Assembly (NCBI GenBank): GCA_049999805.1 | Contig: JBNGIO010005882.1 | Span: forward strand, 126,157 to 190,156 | Length of the DNA: 64,000 nt | Source of the DNA: Folioceros fuciformis | Lineage: Eukaryota > Anthocerotophyta > Anthocerotopsida > Anthocerotales | Direction of reading: 5' to 3' | In this document: positions 45,661 to 57,212 of the stretch, piece by piece | How the letters are laid out: each line of letters begins with the position of its first letter | How positions within the stretch are numbered: the stretch's first letter is position 1 | The notes under the pieces: model-generated | What the model saw: only the letters and a program-made list of their open reading frames with translations | Databases searched by the model: none | What the model was told of the DNA's origin: nothing | Position numbers and translations under genes: made by a program

Positions 45661-46400
45661 TGCAGGCCGGACGTGAATGGTTATTCGAGGCCAGAGCTTT
45701 GAGATCCTACTTTTCATTCTATCCCTAAGCCCATTCGGCGCGGCTCAGTTCGTGCTCAAGGCTGGCTCAAGTTCTTGGCTCGAAAGGCTCAGGCTCTCGG
45801 CTGGACCCAGCCTCCAAGCAGGGAAGAGTAAGTTCTTCACTCGACGCCATAGCCACTTTCTCACATAGTTTCAATGTTCTACTTCACTTGTGGCAGACCA
45901 TTGTGAATTTCTCCGCTCCTTTGCAAAGAAACAGTCTGAACGAACGGCAGTGACTCTTGACATATTTGCCCAACGAGTACCCCATTGGTCTCGAAAAACG
46001 GAACGGTCCGGTGTGATGTGAAGATAACTATATATGTAGCTAGATGCGTTCTGTGAAAATGAGAAATAAGACAGAGATGCGTGTGACCACAGAAGCGCAA
46101 GGACAGGCATGCCACGCGGCAAAAACAAGTCAGCATCCGGTGGCGTGACAGCTCTGTAACAAGTCTGTACAACTTGGTTGGGGCGAGTCTCGCTCCGCGC
46201 CTGACTCGGCCTTGGGCTCGCCATCCCCCGCTCCCCTCGGTCTCGCCCATCAGCTCGTGTTTATAGCATCGCAGCGCGCTGTGCCGTGCTCCTTCGCTTA
46301 AAAGTGCCCTTTGCTCGGCTTTTGTTCTGTCTCCTTGAAGCCGAGGCTGGGGCTGGGGCTGGGGCTGGGGCTGGGGCTGGAGCTGGAGCTGGGGCTTGCC
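45661..46400. promoter_or_regulatory. Upstream region of proline dehydrogenase
   Basis: No gene was recognised. The region shifts from ordinary composition to GC-rich near 46180 and ends in a GGGGCT hexamer run immediately before the ProDH start, consistent with promoter plus leader. No certain TATA box was assigned. Confidence 0.45.
46343..46397. repeat. (GGGGCT)n hexanucleotide run in ProDH leader
   Basis: Eight to nine GGGGCT/GGAGCT hexamers end 4 bp before the ATG at 46401. They keep the reading frame open upstream (Leu-Gly repeats), but the frame has no ATG before 46401, so I treat the run as 5' leader. Confidence 0.85.
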
Positions 46401-48442
46401 ATGGCATGGCGTTCTCCCCGTGCAGGCTTCTTTTCGAGAGTGTCCCGACGAGCCTTCGCCTTTGGATCACGTCTGGATCAGGCGCAGACACCTGCTGCAG
46501 GGCCTTTGTATCTCAATAGCGGAAACGCATCACGCCAATCTCGCGTCCTTTCCCGCTTCGTCTTCCTGTGGCGGGCCAACTCCTCCGCAGCGCCAGCCAC
46601 CTCGGCCCCCGCCCCTGCTTCCGGTGCCGCGCACATCAGGAGCCTGCAGGAGGCGGAGATCCTGCAAAATTCTGTCTCCTCTGCGGTCACGGAGAGCCAG
46701 GCTGACATTCTGGAAACGCACAACGGGCAGCTGCTTTACGCGGGGTTCACCTCGGGTGAGCTGCTTGCCACTCTGTTCAATCTCAATCTGGTGGCGTCGG
46801 AGCCGCTGGTTGATCTCAGCATCAAGCTTCTCAAGTCCCGCCTGTCTGAGGCGTTTCCGTTGAGGAACGTGCTCCATTTCGTTGTCAAGAGGACTGCGTA
46901 TCTCCACTTCTGTGCAGGGGAGGATGTGGTGGAAGCCTCCGCCAAGCTGAAGCGGATGTGGGAGCTCGGGCTGAGAGGGATACTGGACTACAGCCTGGAG
47001 GACGCAGAAGACAACCAGGCTTGCCAACGCAATCTTACCGGCTTTCTGGAAACCGTATCTCAGATCCGCGGATTGCCACCCGGTTCGGTAAGGCATCTCA
47101 CCTTCGCGTGTGTGCCTGCGGATGAAATCGTGACAACAGTGGCTTCTCATTCTCTCGCACGCTCATCCGTGTCTGCAGCTTGTCAGACTTGTCACTCGTT
47201 TGATGACGTTGAGAGGAACTTGAGTCATTAACAGGTCCGTCTAGCTGGTTCGCCACTCTGTCACACCTGTCCGCTTGATGCTCAACTTTGGTCTGAGTCT
47301 GTTGGATTTTTTTTTTTTTGGGCGGTCATGGCAGGTGAGCTCGGCTTGTGTCAAAGTTACTGCCATTGCACCGATACCTCTGTTGGAGAGAGTGAGTGAC
47401 CTGCTTAGGTGGCAGCATGTCGACAAGAATTTTCAGCTGCCGTGGAAAGGGTCTGGATTGCCTTTGCTAGCGCCAAACAGCCCCACCTTCCACGTCCAAA
47501 AGGCTCCTGAGCCCCTTACCGCTCAAGAGGAGCAAGACTTGTCTGCAGCTGAGAAGAGGTTGTGGAGGCTGTGTGAGGCTTGCAAGGAGGTGGGACTCCC
47601 TCTGCTGGTGGATGCAGAATATACTTCTGTGCAACCTGCCATAGACCACCTTATATTTGGTGCGGCGATGGAATTCAATACATCTGGCCCTCCTCTGGTA
47701 TACGTTACAATACAAGCGTATCTCAAGGACGCGCTTCCACGTCTCTCTCTGGTCTTTACTGCAGCCTCCGAGAGAGGAGTGTCCCTTGGTGTCAAGCTTG
47801 TGAGAGGAGCTTATCTTACTAGGGAGAACTCTCTGGCTGCCTCGCTCAACGCTGAATCTCCTATTCATTCGAGCATTGAGGAAACACACCGTTGCTACGA
47901 CGCATGTGCTGCTTTTCTGCTGGAACAAGCATCAGCAGGGGAGACTCATGTTGTTCTAGCTACGCACAATATTGATTCTGGTGAGCAAGGACAGATCCTG
48001 ATAGGGATCAGCACTTTCCTATTTTGCCCTATGAATGTTTTTCTATTTAATCTGTTGATAATAAGAAGTGCAATTTCAGGCAAGGCTGCTGCACTCAAGG
48101 CTGAATCGCTTGGACTAGCGAGAGGGGATCGCAGACTACAGTTTGCCCAGCTTAAGGGCATGGCAGATGGCTTATCACTGGCCCTGATAGCTGCAGGGTT
48201 CCAAGTGAGCAAGTACCTGCCATTCGGACCAGTTGCTCAAGTTCTGCCCTACTTGATTAGGAGAGCGGAAGAAAATCGTGGACTCCTTGGAAATACTCGT
48301 GGAGAGCGGGAGCAACTGAGGTGAGATTACTTTTGACACTGATTTGCACAATGCTGATTCGTGCTTCGCAAGATGACGCGATTTACGTGTCTGAAGGGAG
48401 GAGCTGAAGCGCCGCTTCTACGCTGCACTCGGTTTTAAGTGA
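46401..48442 (+). CDS. ProDH: Proline dehydrogenase, mitochondrial
   Basis: ProDH is the FAD enzyme of the mitochondrial inner membrane that oxidises L-proline to pyrroline-5-carboxylate, passing electrons to quinone. Four exons, 46401-47087, 47335-47980, 48080-48320 and 48397-48442, join in phase to 539 aa, a normal plant length. The N terminus is Arg/Ser/Phe-rich (AWRSPRAGFFSRVSRRAFAF) without acidic residues, typical of a mitochondrial presequence. Family motifs are LVYVTIQAYLKDALPRL, GVKLVRGAYLTRE, VVLATHNIDSGKAAALKAE across the second splice, and QLKGMADGLSLAL with KYLPFGPVAQVLPYLIRRAEEN. The C terminus EELKRRFYAALGFK comes from the tiny last exon, after an unusual AAG acceptor. Intron 1 carries a poly-T tract. 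It is convergent with the kinesin gene, 160 bp from its stop. Confidence 0.93.
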
Positions 48443-48602
48443 TGGAACGGAAAGGAAAAGAGTGCCCCACATCGTTTTGGGCAAACATATATTATTGCAC
48501 TGTTGCAACAACATTGTAAAATCTCAATCATTGTTTCATAATGAATATGATACATACCGTTGGCCAAAAAGAAGGCCAACGACAAAGAATCGAGTTACTG
48601 TA
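48443..48602. other. Short convergent 3' interval
   Basis: Only 160 bp separate the ProDH stop from the kinesin stop on the opposite strand, so the two 3' UTRs probably overlap. No repeat or RNA gene is seen. Confidence 0.6.
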
Positions 48603-51600
48603 TCAAATAATTTGGTTTTCTTTATCGCCATTTTTCAACTGTTCTGTGGGAAGACAAGAATCATCAACACCCGCAGATGGGACTCCGTAACATCCAAAAC
48701 TGGGGCTTCCGGTTGGGATCATATTATCACAAGCCAATAGAGGCCCAGCTCTACCCCTGGTTTCGTCGGCCTCCATTTTTGAAGCAGCTCCATCTTCCCT
48801 GCGCTCTTCATCGTTGTCGCTCTTTCCACCATCAGTTGGCAATCCACCTGTCGCAGCCACTAACGCGTCAACAGTGGACTTGTTGTAACTCAGGTCAAGC
48901 CTTTCCGCTGGCAGACTACCCCTCTGTACTCTTCGTCTGTGCTTGAACAAGGTACGTACTTGGGCTTTCACCTGCACAGAGATTTTAAGTTCGTAAGATA
49001 ACACGTCCAAGCTGGTTCAAGGACGGAAAACAACAAGAGACCAGACGAACCTTCTTGTTTCCTATGTCACAAAGCGGAGTACGTCTAACTGAGCTAACCC
49101 CAGCAGCCTCTTGGGTTGCATGCCCTTCCTCATCATGCTGGATTTCCCTCCATGCATAGTCCAGTACGTTCGCTCCATGGAGCGCAAGCACCTGCTGTGC
49201 TTTTCTGGTGCCGGCATCTGCTACCCACTGCTCCTCCTGTTTCATAGTGCCCCCTTGTGAGTTCCCAGACTGCTCAGTGACCCGTCGCCGCTCCTTATCC
49301 AGTCTGAGAGTTTCCACGGCTTCTGCCATTTCCATTTGAACTGCAGTTGCCACCGCGGATGGGTCCGCTTCCACCTCCACACTTTCCCTGTTTGCACACT
49401 TGCCGGCTTTGCATCCGCAGTTTGGCCCGCAGAGACCACCTGCAGCCTTGCATTCACATTTCCTTGTCTTACATCCTGAACAAGGACTACATGAGCAGCA
49501 CCTTTCTGTTCCTGAATGATACTTACGTTCATTTTCGTCAAATACACTCTCACCTGCCAGAGGCCTTGACCTGCATTCTGACACTTGAGAGGCCTCAAGA
49601 TCTTGTAGTCTGGATCTTGCAACCCTCGATTTTCTGTTTACCTGCGAACCTTTTCCGTCTCTCCGTAGTCTAGTTTTCTGTGCACCATCTCTGTTTTTCT
49701 TGACAATGGATCTTGCCGTACGATGTTCCCATTCCTCATCGGACACGCCACCATCAGAAATATCCATGTCTGACTCCGCTTCTAAGCCGTCATTCTCAGA
49801 ACAACGAGCTATCTTGCTGCTCTGAAGCTCGCGCGAATCCTAACGGGGATAAATAGCATCACGCCCACCGAGGAGGCAGGGTTAGACGTGCCCCGCAACA
49901 CCAACCTAATTCTCCATAAAAAGGAGAGACTTGCTATTTATCTTTGGAACGTAACTGCTGACAAAACCAAAGGAATTGAGAAAAGAACAACAAGCACTTG
50001 TGCAAGCTGTTCATTTCCAGGACACGTCAATCCTCTTGTGAGCTACTAACTTCAATTGGGGTAGCAAAGACCTAGCGCAACCTACTCGAACACTGCCAGG
50101 TGTTCGGGCAGCAACTTCCTCAAACTATATACAAGACCACAAGGAGAGACAGATGAATTCTCGACCTACGACGCGCGTAAGGCAAAACTATTTCGACCAT
50201 TTTTGCTCCAAGGATAGGGATGCTGAGAACGCTAAGAGACACACCACTTTGATCATAACTACAGAGTCGTTAAGCGGCCGACACCGGTTAACCAGCCTCG
50301 CAACAGATTTGATCGTCAGGACACCACTCAAGCCAAGAAAGATCTTTGACAGAACGACCACAAATTCGATCTCTGGTATCTTTTATCAAATTTTTGCTAG
50401 TGTAAACGATCATACTACTGAATCTAGCTTCAGGAACACAATAAATCACAAAAGGAACGCAGATCCAAGACAGAATTAACCGTGCAAAGGGCGAAAGGGG
50501 TGAGGGAGCATGCCTTCCTGAGCGTGTACGGGAAGCTGCTTTTTCCCACAGATGCATCGCAGTCAACATTGGTGAAATCTCTGAAGTTCTCCGCGCTACG
50601 TTCCTTAGCGTCAGCAACGCTGCTCTGAGATGCTGCACCACTACGCTGATCCACAACAGACTTGCCACTCAAGTCCGCAACAACCTGTGCCACGAAACTC
50701 CATGTGAGCCAAGCTATTCCGGTAGAAACAACACTTGGACTGTTGGGCACGAAGTAGACGACCACTCACCAACGACGGAAATTCTTGAGCCAAGGAGGCT
50801 TTGTTTAATTTGACTTTGTTGACAGCCGGATGACTTTCTCGTACCTTCGTTGCTGATGCGACAACTGCAGCGACAGCCTGATCTTTAAGCCTGTGCTGCC
50901 TTTCGATATCAAGCCGCTGTGCATCACGTTTCCTTAGAAGATCTTGTAATTCTGCAATCTTCTCCTTGAGTTCTCCGATCTCTTCTTCTTTATCACGTAA
51001 CTGACACCTGCAAAGTTGAAGATGGGTCAGCCTTAGGCCCTGTATTTTCCACCAAGATGTCAACAAAAGAGTGTGGTATGTCCATAATTTGCCTGGAAGA
51101 AGCAGCTGCGTTGAATATGAATTGCAGCAGATTCTTGGCATCCGCGAGAGTCCTTAGATGTTGCCATCGTGCCCGACCACTCAGGGTGCGTTCCCGCTCT
51201 TCTGCTTCAGACAACTGTGAAGCCATGGACACCAGTGCTGTCGATGAGGTGTTTACAATACTCTCAAGCAAACCAATCCGAGCTCGTCTTGCGTTCGGAG
51301 ACATGGAAAGTGGTGACCTGTAGGGAACCACACTTAATATTGCTTCCAATAACCGCTTAGGTTCAATGTCTAGAAGTCGCAACGTCAGTCCAACCGTCCG
51401 TCCATATCTCAACAAATAAGAGTAAAGATGTATTCAAGTACCCAGTAGCAGCCCCGTTCGGTGTATGTGGGCGGGGATCCGGTGAATTTTGAGATCTCTC
51501 TTCCTCTTCCTGAAGGGTCCGTAACTCCTTCGCAAAAGTTACACGCCTGCAAGTACAATTTAGAAATGAAAAATGCTCGTAAGATTTAAACAATCAAGAT

Positions 51601-54600
51601 CAAAGCTCGCAAAAAGCAAAAGCAAAGGGTCACAAACTCACGATTCGGCCTGTTTTTCGTATGCTGATCTCACTTCATGGACGCGCACTGTCACTTCAAG
51701 CTCCTGCTCCAACCAGTGTTGGAGGGCATTTTCGTTGCTCTGCAGCATCCACACCAAGGTTGCATCAGCGCAGCTCGCCAAACTCGGCACACAATGATGA
51801 TCTGAAAACTCACCCGGCTTGCAAAAACACTTGAGACAGATCCACCTGGGAATAGACACAGGGGTGTCAACAACAGTCCGGTGGAGACGCTACGCCATCA
51901 CTGCTTTTTCAGAGACCTCAGGCTATCTTCCTAAAGGCAGGAAGAGCCAGGACGGGCTTACCATTAGATGCAGTATCACGAGGAGATGACTTCCGGGCTT
52001 CCAGTAGTTCCTTCAACCGCCGAGTTGCAATAGCAGCTTCTTCTGTTTTCCGCTGCAATACCTGCATGAAGGATGCAGAGCTCAGCACGTTGGACGTGGA
52101 CTTCCGTCAAGATGGCAGGTGACATCTATTCGCAAGTCACAAGCATTCTACAAACGTACACCCCCAGAGTTCATACAATTCGACCCTACTTGAGGCTTAA
52201 AATTGGAGTCTCACCATTTTCTGACGTTGATTCAAGGCTTGGAGTTTGTGCATCTCGTATTCCGTTCTTCGGCCTTCCTTACGAAGCTGCAGGAAGAAAA
52301 CAATTTTCAAGATATGCATAGACGTACAGCAGCGGAAAATGAGATCGAATCCTCGTAAGTATTTGCAAACCTGTAGAACCTCCTTTTCGCGGCAAGCCTT
52401 CCAAAGGCGGAACTGCTCGGCTTCCTGCTTGATCTTATGTTGCAATTGAACCTGAAGGTGCACAAGAGGAAGTAGTAAGACCAGAGCAAGGGTACCAAAA
52501 CTTGATTACAGTTGATCGGTTCGGCCCCTACTTTCTGAGTTTTAATGCGTTGTATATCATCCAGCAAACGTTTAGCAGCTTCATCGCTACGCTGTTTCTG
52601 CCGCAAAAGGTGGGACTGATTTTCTTGTCTCTTCTTCAAATCTGAGATCTGAGATGTATCCCACGATTTTGAGTGTTATTCGTACGGATTTCCCCATGCA
52701 TCGATAACAACTGCAGCAAAGAGGCATACCTGTGACTCTAGTAGCCTCAACTTTTGCTGATAGATCTCTTGCATCTTCTGAGTGTGCTCGTCAGAGTTCG
52801 TGGTCAGAGTTTCCAGCTCGAGTACAAGAGCATCCCTCTCTTTCTGGTAGACAAAGGGCTGACATAAACTTGTAGGCCAAGACCGCAAAACAAGTGCAAG
52901 CCGAAGAAAGATTTATGTCGTCTCCAGAACCTTTCAGAACGATTTATACCTGCAGCAACTTCTTCTCCTCCTCCAATTCCACAAGCTTTTTCTCAAAGTG
53001 GTGTTTCAAAACTAAAGTCTCAGATTTTGCAAATGTCTTCATTTCAGCCTGCAACACCCGCAATGGTTAAAGCAACTTGTAAGAGCGTACACCGCAATGG
53101 TTAAAGCAACTTGTAAGATCGAACTTGTAAGACAAACGACAATAAACCCACAGACAGTACCTCTTTTTGCTCTAAATGCTTATTCAACTCCTGCAGTTCC
53201 TTGTCCAGCTTGTCTTGCAACAGTGTATGTTCAAGCTCCTTCGCTTCCACGTATTCTTCACCGTCACCTACGTGTCTTAAACCTAGTCAGAATATGCTGT
53301 TCCAAGAGCATCATTGTGCTCAGAAACACAGGACGGGACCAGGCATCACCTCCTGGTTCCTCTTCGGTAGAAGATGGACAGCTGACTTCCTCTGAATCCA
53401 ACACCAAAGAATCCGGATGCCTCTTGCTCAAGCAAAGGTTTACATCAGCAGCACTATAGTTTGCATCAGACGCTACCACTTGGTCCTCTTCCATCTTCTG
53501 GATCCTCCTCACAAACATATTCTCCTGTGAACCCGATCCATTATGTTCCTTATATTACTTACAGAAGTAAATGGCATCGGCAAGACAAGTCGAAAGCTAA
53601 CGCAAACGGTGGAAGCATAGTTAAAACTGGAAAAAGTACATACTTCGGAGCCATTTCCTTCTTTGATTTGCGCTTTCCCGTCTCCAGGTTTGCTGCGCTT
53701 GCTGTTCAGAGTGTCCTGCGCCACTTACATGCACTCTTAGATGATACAATGACATCACAAGTGACCAGAAGCAAAGATCATGGCACACAAAAACTTTCCA
53801 ACTGGAAGAATGACAGAACGTATCAATGGGCAAACCTGATCATCCAGCCCATGTTGTGACAATGCATTTGTTCTGCCAGACAAAGCTTCCAGGTGTTGCT
53901 GAAGCTCTGTGTTGGTGGACTCCAGCCAGGCAACCCTTTCCTTCAGCATCTGCATGCAAAGACATTCAAAATTCAGAGAAACTTTGATAGACAAACTAAG
54001 CCCCCTTGATTGAATGGGCGACATTTGGCCAAACCTGCACATCCTCAAAAGAAGTGCCACCAGCTCGGGCACAGAGAAGCTCAGCCTGCATAAGGTCCAT
54101 CTGCTGTCTCATCCTTTGCATTTCAGCAGCGATTGGGTCCCGGTTGACCTGCCACGGTTGGAACACGATGAAGTACTTGTACTCCAGGAAAATTTCCCCC
54201 AAACTAAACAACAAGACACTCACTGTAGGCTTGTTTTGAATGTTCCGTGCCCTATTAGCATATTTCAGCGTATTCAATGTCTCCTCAGCATTTGAGTCTG
54301 CTGGGCTGACACAAGCTGCAAAATGTACAACTTGAACTGAGTGTCCAACCAAATACATGCAAAGAATGATTTATTCAATCATCAGACAGCGAGCAAGCTT
54401 ACCAATCATAACCGTTCGGCTGTTGCCCCCCAAAGAGTCCTGCACCAAAGTACAAAGAGGAAAAGCTAAACCAAAGAAGTCTAACTGATTTGAACAATTT
54501 CAAAACAAACTGCAAAACAAAAACAACACCTGCAGCAGTCGTGTTAGTTTACTGTCGCGGTAAGGCACATGACCACCCTCCTTCCTCTTTTTATCATCCC

Positions 54601-56348
54601 CCAGAGCACTGATAACATTTCCAAGAGCAAGAAGCCCCTTGTTGATGTGGACTCCTGCATACCGCCATTCACGTAGGCTAGAATCCAGAGCAAACACACA
54701 CGGAAAAAAAAACAGGAAAACGGCACTGACCTTCTTTGAAACGCACTCCATCAGCTCCAGTTCGTTTAGCCCTCTCGGACCCTGCAAGGTCCACTAAGTG
54801 CAGTTTCGCACACAAGAAGTCGTCATGCAACTCATCTAAGTCAGCCCCACTATCAGGGGCAGGAAGGTCCCACTTCCGCCGCTGTTCGACTGTCACTGTG
54901 AAGATAGCATGCGAACGACTGCAAAAACGATGGGGACACAGAAAAGGGGCTGTCAGCAGTCGTTTAAATTAAACAAACGGATGCTACTCAAGATGTAAAA
55001 GGACAAAGCAGTACTCAGAACTTGTTTCTGCAGTGATGCACAGTACTCGGCATTAGCAAACAGAGCCGCAGATTAAACAGGAATGGCTTTTCTCTTGCCA
55101 CTCTGTACAGCAAAAGCATCCCACCTGGAGCTTGTGTTCATGTTCGTGCTCCCAGTTGCACGACACAGGGATCCTTGCTCCAGACACGATGCCATCTCAG
55201 AAACGTTGTTTACAACTGTCTCCGTTATTCCAGCGATAACAATGCCACCACTTGTGGTTTCTCGGATCTGAATCGGAGGTTTGACTGGACCTGATATTTT
55301 TAACACTCCCCCAAACACCCCAGCACCATTTGCCGGATCAAGTTTAGACGCAGCTTGACTTGAATCAAGGAGATCATGTATCTCCTCCTTAAGAATCTGC
55401 AAGACCGAGCCTCATGATGATGATACTGAGACCAAAACAGTATTCGACAGAGACCGCAAGGGCTCTCTGTAGCTGGTGGCAAAAGAGCAGACGTGAAAGC
55501 GCGCACGCTGTGAATAGCATACCTCTATGTAGGACACTCGAAGGAGGAACTCCATGTTTTGCTGCAACGACTCAATTTTCGCAAAGATGGCTGCCATAAC
55601 CTGTGGTATCACAGCTTCTGCGGTGCCCCCCACCGTGTAACCCGTTCCCATGGTGAAGGTTTTCCCAGAACCCGTCTACAAGAACGCAAATAGTTATGAG
55701 CGGTGCTCACAGTGTAGGAGCTGAATGCACGAGAGGATGAGCTACACTGGTCACCAAAGTTTCACAGGATGCCAGGCACAGGCTAAAGAGGCACAAGTTA
55801 GAGAAGAGAGGTACATTCACGGCGCTAGAGCAACATCCGGTGCTACTCAATAGTCACAACATAGAAGACAAAGACTGAGGCCATAAAGCAGATCCTCAGG
55901 TTCCAGGGCGGACCTGTCCATAGGCCAGAACTGTTGCATTGTAGCCATGGAAAAGGCCGTCAACCAGAGGAGCAACACATTCGCTAAAAAGCGCCGACAG
56001 AGGGGTGCCAGTGCTTCCATATACATGATCGAACGTGAAAGAGTGCACACCTATCTGGACCTGTACAAGAAGCAAAACATTCTATGTGAAAGGGGCCTCA
56101 CGGTGCCGAAGCTACCAAGCAGCGGTGACAGAATCTATGGAAAGCACACGGCGGTGCCAATTGAAGTACAACAAGATAGAGGCAGCCAGCCGAATTGCGG
56201 TGCGCGCTTTCCACGGCCCAACCTGAGGCTCGCCGGGGACAACGGAAATGCAATCCTTGCAGCCTTGCATGCGCTCTGATGCTATAAGAGGACGGATGTT
56301 CAAGGCCACTTGCACAGCCTGCGTTGCATCACTGCCAGAAACCTCCAT
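48603..56348 (-). CDS. Kinesin-4 family motor (KIN-4/FRA1/KIF4-like) with Cys-rich C terminus
   Basis: Plus-end microtubule motor of the kinesin-4 family, acting on cortical or phragmoplast microtubules in plants. I traced 27 exons from ATG 56348 to the stop at 48603, about 1,454 aa, all in phase. Motor exons are 56223-56348, 55914-56060, 55523-55675, 55125-55396, 54731-54918, 54530-54654, 54403-54439 and 54224-54315. Motor motifs are [26 protein letters not shown] (P-loop across a splice), [11 protein letters not shown] (switch I), [14 protein letters not shown] (switch II) and [11 protein letters not shown]. Coiled-coil exons follow ([26 protein letters not shown]). The tail has the KIN-4 blocks [16 protein letters not shown] and DMDISDGG, and the CXC-type cluster [18 protein letters not shown] in exon 49051-49839. 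The intron at 51008-51092 uses a GC donor (TTCCAG|GCAAAT). A 32-bp micro-exon at 51814-51845 is needed to keep phase. Confidence 0.92.
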
Positions 56349-56744
56349 GGAGCTGCTTTGATGGAGATGCGAATTACATGGATTGTGGCCAAGGGAAAGG
56401 AGTGGACGGAGAGAGTAGCAAAGGAGAAAGAGACGGAAGCTGCAGCACCAAGCAGCGTCCACCGCGGGACTGAAGAGTGTTAGCAAGAAGCCCAAGCGGC
56501 TCCCTCCTAGCAAACGGCAGTCTCACCGAACGATGAACCGAATGCCCCCTTCGGTTCGGATAGAGAGGCGTCGACTGGCGACCAAATTCAAAATGTCTAA
56601 CTTTGGCAGGTAGGTACTGTATGTATGTAACTACGTATGTAGCTGGGTCGGCCCTTTTTCAAATATTAACCGGGCGGAGGGGAACGTTGCCGACATGTGC
56701 ATATAGATCTTATGGAGGTATGCAGACTAAGCTATGTCTTCTTA
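56349..56744. promoter_or_regulatory. Upstream region of kinesin-4 gene
   Basis: This should hold the kinesin promoter and leader on the minus strand. Short GTATGTA(A/T) words recur at 56612-56645. No gene or clear box is recognised. Confidence 0.4.
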
Positions 56745-57140
56745 GAAAAACCATCTCCCTTAGAGAGGAGGTAGACCATGGAGATACTAGGGACTAGTCC
56801 TTGAAGCCTAATGACTACCAACAGCAGTTAAAATATCATGGTATACGAGGAGAAAGAGTTTACTTGCCATTGGAGTTGTTAATGCCATCTCTCGTCTCAA
56901 CACTGTCATGTTGTAAATGGCATTGGCCAACACTCACTACATAGCAATGGAAACCCTATGCCCACAAAACGCTACCCTATGCCCACAAAACGCTACCCTA
57001 TGCCCACAAAACGCTACAATATACGAAAGAGGACCAGCACATCTTGTAAATGAAATGGCATTGGCCAACACTCACTATAGAGCAATGGAAACCCTATGCC
57101 CACAAAACGCTACAATATACAAAAGAGGACCAGCACACTG
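56745..57140. repeat. Third copy of dispersed repeat family with 21-bp tandem units
   Basis: It contains CCTAATGACTACCAACAGC, ATCATGGTATACGAGGAGAA and AGAGTTTACTTGCC, as in the copies at 33741-34000 and 36115-36345. CTATGCCCACAAAACGCTAC is then tandemly repeated at 56957-57016. The segment with AATGGCATTGGCCAACACTC and AGCAATGGAAACC is duplicated (about 56917 and 57053). The short open frame is repeat translation. Confidence 0.8.
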
Positions 57141-57212
57141 GATTCTTCGAAAGTACTATAGCCAACTGATTATCACACCGTAAAGGTGTTGGACTAGGTT
57201 GTAACTGTTCCA

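Noticed and set aside
46311-46400. Leu-Gly repeat N-terminal extension of ProDH
   Set aside because: The frame has no ATG before 46401 and the extension comes from a hexanucleotide repeat. Non-AUG initiation is possible but unsupported.
53461-53859. Plus-strand open frame across kinesin exons
   Set aside because: It is antisense to spliced kinesin-4 exons and has no motif of its own.
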